Of a stretch of DNA of 64,000 bases, positions 57,169 to 64,000 are shown piece by piece. Below the pieces are notes generated by a model that worked only from the letters and a program-made list of their open reading frames with translations, was not told where the DNA came from and did not search any database. Made by a program: the position numbers and the translations under genes. Each line of letters begins with the position of its first letter. The stretch's first letter is position 1. This DNA is from Phyto melanocephala (lineage: Eukaryota; Arthropoda; Insecta; Diptera; Rhinophoridae): the NCBI GenBank assembly GCA_941918925.1, contig OW799234.1:78574543-78638542 (forward strand), written 5' to 3'.

Positions 57169-57508
57169 TATGTGACCTTCTCCGAGAAAAGGGACCAAGT
57201 GTGTCGAATAACGGGTTTGGATTCTGGTACCTAAAGGAGGTGTAGAATAAGTTAGATTTCTGATAAAAATTTGTTTACCCCATAAAAACGTACAAAACGA
57301 ACTTGGGAAAATCGATAAAAATTAGAAAAACATTTAATTTTTTTTCTTTTTTTTTAAGGCATGACCTTACCAAAGTCGACACCCAATCATAACTAACCAT
57401 ACCAAATCGCATCTCCCAACTGAAAGTGTGATATGAAACTTTAAATGCGTTTTTCTCAAAACTTAATTTTCACACACTAGATCCATTTTCTCGGAGAAGG
57501 TCACATAT
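57169..57508. mobile_element. MITE family A-related (0.34 kb)
   Basis: The inverted ends TATGTGACCTTCTCCGAGAA continue to GTGTG on both sides. The first eight bases and the GAGAAAAGGGACC phrase resemble the ends of family A (5300, 53751), but the interior differs, so it is a sister family. Confidence 0.82.
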
Positions 57509-57785
57509 ACTATACTATTGTTGATTAATGACTTCTCATCATGTGCATATAATCTTGTTGTGTGCAATCAAGTTCGTGCGACGTACAGCTAATAAACGAA
57601 AAGCTTGGCAATTTTAGTGATACAAAAACTTAATTATACATATGTATATAATTAAGTATGTATCAGCCACAGCTTGCTTTTGTTGTTGTGTTTATTGTTG
57701 CAATCTCAATAAAAAAATTATATATTTACCGATGTCTTTGCCAGTAATGAACCAATTAAACTAATATTTATCATTAATGTTCTTA

Positions 57786-58130
57786 AGCTTGGTTTTCACT
57801 ATGTCATTTTTGTTGTCATATTGCCCAAATTTTTGGCAATTGTATGAAAACGGGTTGTCATATATGTTTGCAGTCAGTTATGCACACAAACTGCCATCTA
57901 AACTGACAAATAACTGAAAACGCCAAATTTCAGTTTGTCAGCAGATATGGCAGCATTTCTTTCAAAGTAAATTTGACAACAAGTTGTCAATTATTTTTGT
58001 TTGTCGTTCGTCAGTTTTTTTTTCAGTTTTTAAAATGCAGTGAAAACGCATTTGACGCAAACTGACAAGAATTCATTTGAGGCAGTTTTTGTTGTCATTT
58101 CATATGACATAGTGAAAACCAAGCTTTATA
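57786..58130. mobile_element. inverted-repeat MITE (0.34 kb)
   Basis: The ends AAGCTTGGTTTTCACTATGT are perfectly inverted, followed by CAT and TTGTTGTCAT-type sequence. The interior is packed with CTGACAA / TTGTCAG motifs in both orientations. The flanks TTAA and TTAT do not form a certain duplication. Confidence 0.82.
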
Positions 58131-58329
58131 TGTACTATATCTTAAAAGGATAATCAAGAAATTGGTCAAGAAGTTATCTGAGAAGTGCAAGATCTAACAT
58201 TGTTTGAGTAAAAAACAGAGGCAATCGTGTTCTTTCGCTCATAATGTGCCCACATAACTGATTTTCAATAGCGAAATTTTTGAAAGCACATCTGATAAAT
58301 TGATTAATACCATATAGAAGTCTGATGTA

Positions 58330-58490
58330 TATGTAGGGACTTACGAAAGGTTATTTCAACATATACACGGACAGATGGACTAAGTTAAATCAATTTCTCT
58401 GTCTATAAGGATTCGCATATATATACTTTAAAGGATCTAAGGTGAATAATGTAGAAATTACAAATGGAAAGACAAACTTATATATCGCTG
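58330..58490 (-). mobile_element. mini-me/DINE-like fragment S7
   Basis: On the minus strand it carries TTTGTCTTTCCATTTGTAAT, a worn core (GATCCTTTAAAGTATATAT), CCATCTGTCCGTGTATATG and a TTGAAATAACC remnant, the order of the short family. The start and end are lost. Confidence 0.65.
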
Positions 58491-58497
58491 GTCACTA

Positions 58498-58934
58498 GTA
58501 GAAAGGCCCAAACTCTTTTTTACGAAATTAAGTTTTTCAGTGTTTTTGATACATATCAAACAAATACACATAGGGCCATAATTAAAACTTGCGTTAGTTA
58601 AAAGTAGGATTTTTGTGCCCGATAAATAGCTTTGCATTAATACAATTTCCAGTTTTAATTGTTATTAATATTAATAAAAACAATATTCAATGATTAAAAA
58701 AATAATAAATGAAGGCTTGTAATGCAAGGCTATTAATCGGCCCGACAAAATCCTGCTTTACCTAACGGCAAGTTGTAATAATGGCCCTTAGTCACAAAAA
58801 TTTAAAGCAAAGTATCAAAAATAAGAGTTTTATAAGCAATTTTACAAAAGAAGTTACATTTAGTAATACAATTTTATTATGTTTTTACCTTTTCCTGTAA
58901 AGTTACAATTATTTGATTTAGGGCCTTTCTACCT
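58498..58934. mobile_element. inverted-repeat MITE with a second one inside
   Basis: The outer ends GTAGAAAGGCCC(A/T)AA are inverted. Inside, at 58571-58792, a second pair of arms (AGGGCCATAATTAAAACTTG and, inward from the right, AAGGGCCATTATTACAACTT, each continuing to AGGATTTT) forms a nested foldback element of about 0.22 kb. Confidence 0.72.
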
Positions 58935-59040
58935 GGACCATCGATATACCCTTTAAAACTATCGTGTATAGGGTATATTGCACTGTGTTACATATATTGT
59001 ATAATTTTTTACATAAATCACATTTTTATTTAAAACGGTA

Positions 59041-59064
59041 ATATATATATATATATATATATAT
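59041..59064. repeat. (TA)n microsatellite
   Basis: There are about 12 TA units directly before the L5 element. Confidence 0.95.
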
Positions 59065-59113
59065 TTCAAAATTAGTTTTAATTAAAAAAAATAACAAATT
59101 ATACTGAAAAAAA

Positions 59114-61288
59114 AAACAAGTAAGAGCACTATATTCGGCTGTGCTGAATCTTTTATACCCACCACCAATTTTGTGTACATTTAAAGCACAATATTTATTA
59201 TTTTGTTACTCATTATGGAATAATCTTTTTATAATAAAATATGTATCACTTTCTTTGTAGAGGGTGGTTAAATTTTAAGGGCCCATGTTGAAGGTGAACT
59301 ACAGCTAGTCTTTAAATTTGTTTTCTGCATTTCACTTGACATTTCTCAATCTCAAACGTACTCAATTTGATCCGTGGAAAGATATGCAAATGAGCAACGC
59401 TTTAAAGTTATTCAGGTTTTTAATAAAAATGGGCGTTCAAATCAAAATGCATTTTGTGCACTTCGTAATTCTTTTGATCAACATAATCGTTAAAATTCGT
59501 CCACAATCGGGAGAATTGTAAAAAATATTTAAATTTCTGCAAAACAGCTCTGTATAAAATGTTAGAAAATCTGTGAATGCCTTCTTAGTTCGTTGAATGG
59601 GAACCACTGCTGGTTTTTGTGATAGTGTGGCAAAGGGCAGTTAACCTCGCCTGATCATCATGCCCAACAATTGAGCATCAACATTGTCATTGAAAATTTG
59701 GACCATCAGATAGAGGATTGGCGCCAAGGATGGGGGGGGGTGGTCATTTGGCCGATATTTTGTTAAATACATAATTGAACCGTACAAATATTATCATTAC
59801 AAAAAGAAATAATAATAATTTCCTAAATAATTTGTTTTTTATTTAAATTCAACATCAGCCCTTAAAATTTAACCACCCTTTATAACTTCGATATGCTACT
59901 AAAATGCTTTTGTAAATGTAGTCTTTCAATGAAAGTGGGCATTAAAGTAGGCGTGTCAATAAAGTTTCTGCTAATAAATACAACTTAGATATTTCAATAT
60001 AGTTCTTTATTTTCCCAAAAACTTTGTCAATAGAGAAATTACATGAATTTAAGAAAACCCGATATATGGAAGGTAGGCGTTATAGTGGGCGTGTCACCTA
60101 AACTTTTTGACACAACAACTACATTGATTAGAAGGATATATGTAGCAAATTTCCTCATCATACCTCTAATTTTGTCGGTTTTATGAGCTTTAACATTTCA
60201 TTAACGGTAGATAACGTGAAAAGTGGGCGTTATAGTAGGCGTGTCAAAGTTATTTTTACGAATGAGTACATTTTAGATGTTTTAATATAGCCTTTTTTTA
60301 TTCCAAAATCTTTTTTAATAGAGAAATTATAGGAATTTTAGGTAAAACGTTATATGGGAGGTGGGCGTTAAAGTGGGCGTGGCACGTTAATTTTTTTGCA
60401 CAATATGACATTGCGTAGGGGGATATACGTAGCAAATTTGATCATCATACCTCTAATTTTGGCGGTTTTATGAGCTTTTAAATTTCATTAACGGTAGATA
60501 ACGTGAAAAGTGGGCGTTATAGTAGGCGTGTCCAAGTTATTTTTGCGAATGAGTACATTTTAGATGTTTCAATATAGTCCTTTATTATTCCAAAATCTTT
60601 ATTAATAGAGAAATTATATGAATTTTAGGTAAAACGTTATATGGGAGGTGGGCGTAAAAGTGGGCGTGGCACAATAATTTTCCGTTAAAAAAAAGCCTCT
60701 CACCAAAAAGCAAAGTGTGCAAAATTTCAGAGTCGTACATTTAATTTTGTCCGTTTTATTAGGTTTTAAATTTTAAATATACCGAAAAATACACTGTGCG
60801 GTATAAATTTTCGTACATTTTGATCGATAACTCCTTTCCTAATAATTAGATTTTAGTAGTTTTTGGTGAGAAATATTGTTTTGACTCGAGAAATATATAT
60901 TCGAAGTTTCATGACTGTACGTTAATCCGTTTGGACACAATACCATTTTATTCGATGTTTGTAGGACACGGTTTTTTCGACCTACTCTTGCATTCCGAGC
61001 TATAACTCACTTCCTAATATTCCGATATAGCCCATTTTCAATACCAAACAAACATTGTCTAAAAGAAAGATTCTGGCAAAATTTGAACCTCCTAGCTTTT
61101 TCGGTGCGACCTCTATCGTGCTTTCAACAGACGGACAGATGGACGGACATAGCCAGATCGTCATCAAATCAAACCCTGATTCAGAATATATATACTTTAT
61201 GGGGTCTAAAGTGGATATTTCGATGTGTTACAAACGGAATGACAAAATGAATATACCCCCACCATTTTTTTGGTGGCGGGTATAAAAA
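59114..61288 (-). mobile_element. long rolling-circle element, copy L5 (2.2 kb)
   Basis: On the minus strand it starts TATACCCGCCACC at 61288, has the core, a short PyGTC repeat, about three CACGCCCAC units (60660, 60370 and a worn one near 60090), the nested mariner MITE and the end ATTCAGCACAGCCGAATATA, GTGCTCTTACTTGTT. It is diverged from L2 and L3. Confidence 0.88.
59270..59880 (+). mobile_element. mariner-derived MITE nested in L5
   Basis: GAGGGTGGTTAAATTTTAAG follows TA at the left, CTTAAAATTTAACCACCCTT precedes TA at the right. The best-preserved ends of this family are here and in L1. Position and orientation within the host element are as in L1-L3. Confidence 0.85.
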
Positions 61289-61433
61289 CAGTTTTAACAG
61301 AAAAGGGACAAACGTATATGAATATCAAATTGTTAACAGTATTTTGGATATGTAAGCTGATTTTCAAGCTAAGTAGATGTATTTTAGTTTGTAAAAATAG
61401 CTTGAAAAAATACTTTTCCCACTTCATAAAAAG

Positions 61434-62226
61434 ACAAGTAAGAGTGCTATATTCGGCCGTGCCGAATCTGATAATATCCCTGACCATCATGTACATAGGT
61501 GTAATCCCACATCGTAGCTTAACTTATAATTCATGTTTTACGCCATGTTTCTTTATTATTTCCGACGACATCCTCGATTTTAAATTTTTACGCAGTTAAC
61601 TGTATTCTACTAGTCAAGCCTTTCATTTGATACTCATATTTCTTTTATGCACGTCATTACCACAAGTTTTTTTCAATGTTTGCATTTAGCGTAAGATGTC
61701 GGTAAAGCAGTTTTTGTAATTATGCAGTTGAATTATATGTTACATGTTTTTTTAAACAAGTTGGTATTAGTTTAACTATGTTTTTTTTATGCCTATAACT
61801 TTAACGATTAGAGCACGCTTTATCCAAAATTTTTCACGATTATCTCTAGAGGAATATTATATCTACAAAGAGTAGCAAAAGGTACCTATAAATTATTCTA
61901 TTGCTAAAAATTTTAATTTTGGTGGTAAAAATTTGGAAAAACGGAGGCAGTCGTGTTTATTTGCTCATACCTCAGAAAGTTTAGGGGCGAATGTGCTTAA
62001 TTTTAATTGCGATTCATTCCCAAATATTTCCAAAAAACTAATACCATACACAGATCTGAGGAACATATGGTTGCTTCTAAAAGTTGATTTCAACAACAAA
62101 CGGACAGAGGGGCAGACTGTCAGAACTAAGTCGACTCCTTTATTCATAAGCTTTCAGAAAATATATACTTTATGGGGTCGGAAATGAAAATTGTAGAAAT
62201 TACAAACGCAATGACAAAGCTATATA
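61434..62226 (-). mobile_element. mini-me/DINE-like element S8 (0.79 kb)
   Basis: On the minus strand it runs from TATATAGCTTTGTCATTGCG, core GACCCCATAAAGTATATA and GTTGAAATCAACTTTTAGAAGC to ATTCGGCACGGCCGAATATA, GCACTCTTACTTG. The TATACCC start hairpin is missing and the GTCY repeat is much reduced. Confidence 0.78.
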
Positions 62227-63014
62227 ATGAATATAAGAAAGGATTTTTATTTTCGTAATTTTCCAATATATATCATTTTTTTCGATATGTTAACATATTA
62301 GTTATTATAATTACAATTAAGTAATTGTTAGTATAAGCCGATATTATAATTAAATTTAAATAATAACGGGTAAAACGAAAAAATAAATTAATACATAATT
62401 TTTTTTACAACTTGTATTCAAGCAGACAAGTAAAAATTTGTTAAAAACATTTTGGATAACTTTTGCTGTAATATAGTTTAATTACATTTTTTTTCATTTT
62501 TGGTGTTATTCTTGAAACATAAATAAATTTATTTTATAATTTTTTGTCACTTTATATGAAGTGTTAGTGCTAAAATCGTATTTTAAATTTATATAAAGAA
62601 CGATTTCTTCCATTTATTCCTTTTGTTTTCCTTTTTATTACAGTAAAATGAATATGAAACGTATTACAATAGATGAAACTTAACCTTATGGTTAAATGAA
62701 AAAGTATTTTGCATAAATTTTCATATACATATTCATACTGCAGGACCTCTGCTCTTTTATTGCTATTTGTAGATACATAAATGTACAGATTTAATACCAA
62801 AAGCCACTTACTTATAAACTTCGGTGTCTTTTTCATTTTGATTCTAAAAAACGTTAACCCATTTGGAATAAAAGCAATGGTAGCATGAATACCAATATTT
62901 CTATAGCAATAAGGAAAAACTGCTTATGTCTTTATTTACGGTTTCTAAGAAAAGTTCTTTTAAATTTTTGAGTTGTTTATTAACAACATATTGATATCCT
63001 TTACAATAAAGATT

Positions 63015-63046
<32 letters not shown>

Positions 63047-63632
63047 GTTATTATTAAAAAGCATATTAATTTTGATATATTAAGCTGAATTATAAGTTAA
63101 AATGAGTTTCTATTCCAAATGATATTGTTTTTTAAAAAAATATTGGCTATAAGTTTTTACGCATCAACTTACTGTAAAGTTGTCCAAAATAGTTAAAAAT
63201 TTTCCTAAGGGTAGTTTTGAATTCCAAGATTGCAATTATGAGATTTGCTCACTCTTTGCCTTTATCGACTTAAGCAATTTTTCTTTTCCGCACAGTTTTT
63301 TTTATTTTTATTATCAAAAAACACGATTTACGAATTTAAAAATATTTCACGGGAGCTAAACAAGAAATTAAAAAAAAATAATGAAATAAAGTTGACACTG
63401 TTGATAATATCTCATATTCTGTAACTCGTTTCAAGACACCGAGTAATAAACTCAGACTTTTGTGTGCTATCGACTTTTAATAAAATAATAAAATAATCAA
63501 AATAGTTAACACGTTTCACTACTTGATATCTTTTGAAATAACTTACATAGAAAGACGCGGGTCAGTACAAACAAAGTGTGTTAAATATCTTACTCTTACA
63601 ATTAACTGAGCTAAGAGTTTTCTTATCTCAAC
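62227..63632. other. dpr intron, AT-rich, nothing recognised
   Basis: It contains an (ATT)n microsatellite at 63016-63055 with one interruption. No Ig-domain exon or element boundary was found. Confidence 0.4.
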
Positions 63633-63746
63633 TTAAGCTGTTTTTTCCATAGATTTGTAAAGGCCTTGTTTAATGGGATCAGTAGTCGCCTCGATAGAAT
63701 ATCTAACGGCTTTGTTGATTTCAAAATACTCTTGGACAAACGGGAC
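63633..63746 (-). other. unassigned coding-like segment, possible terminal exon
   Basis: On the minus strand, after a CAG that could be a splice acceptor (63749-63747), a frame of 37 codons reads VPFVQEYFEINKAVRYSIEA, TTDPIKQGLYKSMEKTA and a stop. The frame is open further upstream to 63787 or so. Composition is richer in GC and less biased than the flanks, which suggests real or recently real coding sequence. I do not recognise the family; it could be an exon of a gene nested in the dpr intron, a retrocopy tail or an unknown transposon protein. Confidence 0.3.
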
Positions 63747-63883
63747 CTGTGTACTTAAAAACCAACTGAGAGATCTATAGGATGGGCCAACTTAGAGTGA
63801 CTGATTTGAAATGCTTATAATTTTTGTATTTTTAATTTTGCTTATTTTTTTTTTGCAGATAATACAGAATTTTATAAAATTTT

Positions 63884-64000
63884 ATAACGGCATTGTACTC
63901 AGTGGAAGAAAGTGTAAAAATTGTTGAATTTTATTATGTTTCCGGACGATCAATTGTTACAACGCAAAGAAAATACCGTCAGCATTATAATACTGCAGAG
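63884..64000 (+). pseudogene. mariner transposase N-terminus, cut by window end
   Basis: The frame reads TALYSVEESVKIVEFYYVSG, RSIVTTQRKYRQHYNTAE, the typical first helix-turn-helix of mariner transposases (EER..IV.FY...RS...TQRK.R.H.NT). The codon where the start is expected is ATA, not ATG, so this copy has probably lost its start. The rest lies outside the window. Confidence 0.75.

Overview
The window is eukaryotic, AT-rich DNA from a higher fly. Spliceosomal introns, the protein sequences of the genes and the mix of transposable elements point to a schizophoran dipteran, most likely a calyptrate (blowfly or house-fly relatives). The species cannot be fixed from sequence alone. Only three host genes can be supported, and most of the 64 kb is layered mobile DNA.

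Layout. At 0.15-1.2 kb on the minus strand lies a complete RpS6 gene (40S ribosomal protein S6, 3 exons, 248 aa). Head to head with it, at 3.36-8.99 kb on the plus strand, is a complete bystin gene (bys, 6 exons, 435 aa), a 40S ribosome-biogenesis factor. The roughly 2.1 kb between their promoters holds three short inverted-repeat elements, and the last bys intron (4.05 kb) is filled with transposon pieces. From 9 to 38 kb no host exon is recognised. At 38.6-44.6 kb on the minus strand are the last two coding exons of a dpr-family gene (GPI-anchored immunoglobulin-superfamily cell-surface receptor) separated by a 5.7 kb intron; its earlier exons must lie upstream, so 44.6-64 kb is probably intronic.

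Mobile DNA. The main family is a mini-me/DINE-like rolling-circle element (Helentron-associated type). It has a TATACCC start, a PyGTC microsatellite and an end with an ATTCGGC/GCCGAAT hairpin followed by TTACTTGTT. There are five long copies (21.2, 24.4, 28.6, 45.3 and 59.1 kb) and many short ones. Two long copies form a near-perfect inverted repeat (24356-31314). Four of the five long copies carry the same mariner-derived MITE at the same place, and the fifth shows the empty site. Other elements include two Helitrons with A|TC...CTAG|T ends, one with a Pif1-type helicase remnant; two hAT-like elements with 8-bp target duplications; a 0.74 kb TRIM-like LTR retrotransposon with a gag remnant; and pogo-like elements. 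There are also decayed mariner (one DD41D) and Tc1-like transposases and several foldback elements, one with a 9-bp target duplication and one GC-rich palindromic element with an 8-bp duplication. Insertions are often nested two or three deep, which gives a relative order of insertion.

No tRNA, rRNA or CRISPR array was seen. Element boundaries come from reading terminal repeats and target duplications by eye, and gene exon borders from splice sites and reading frame; no database search was possible.
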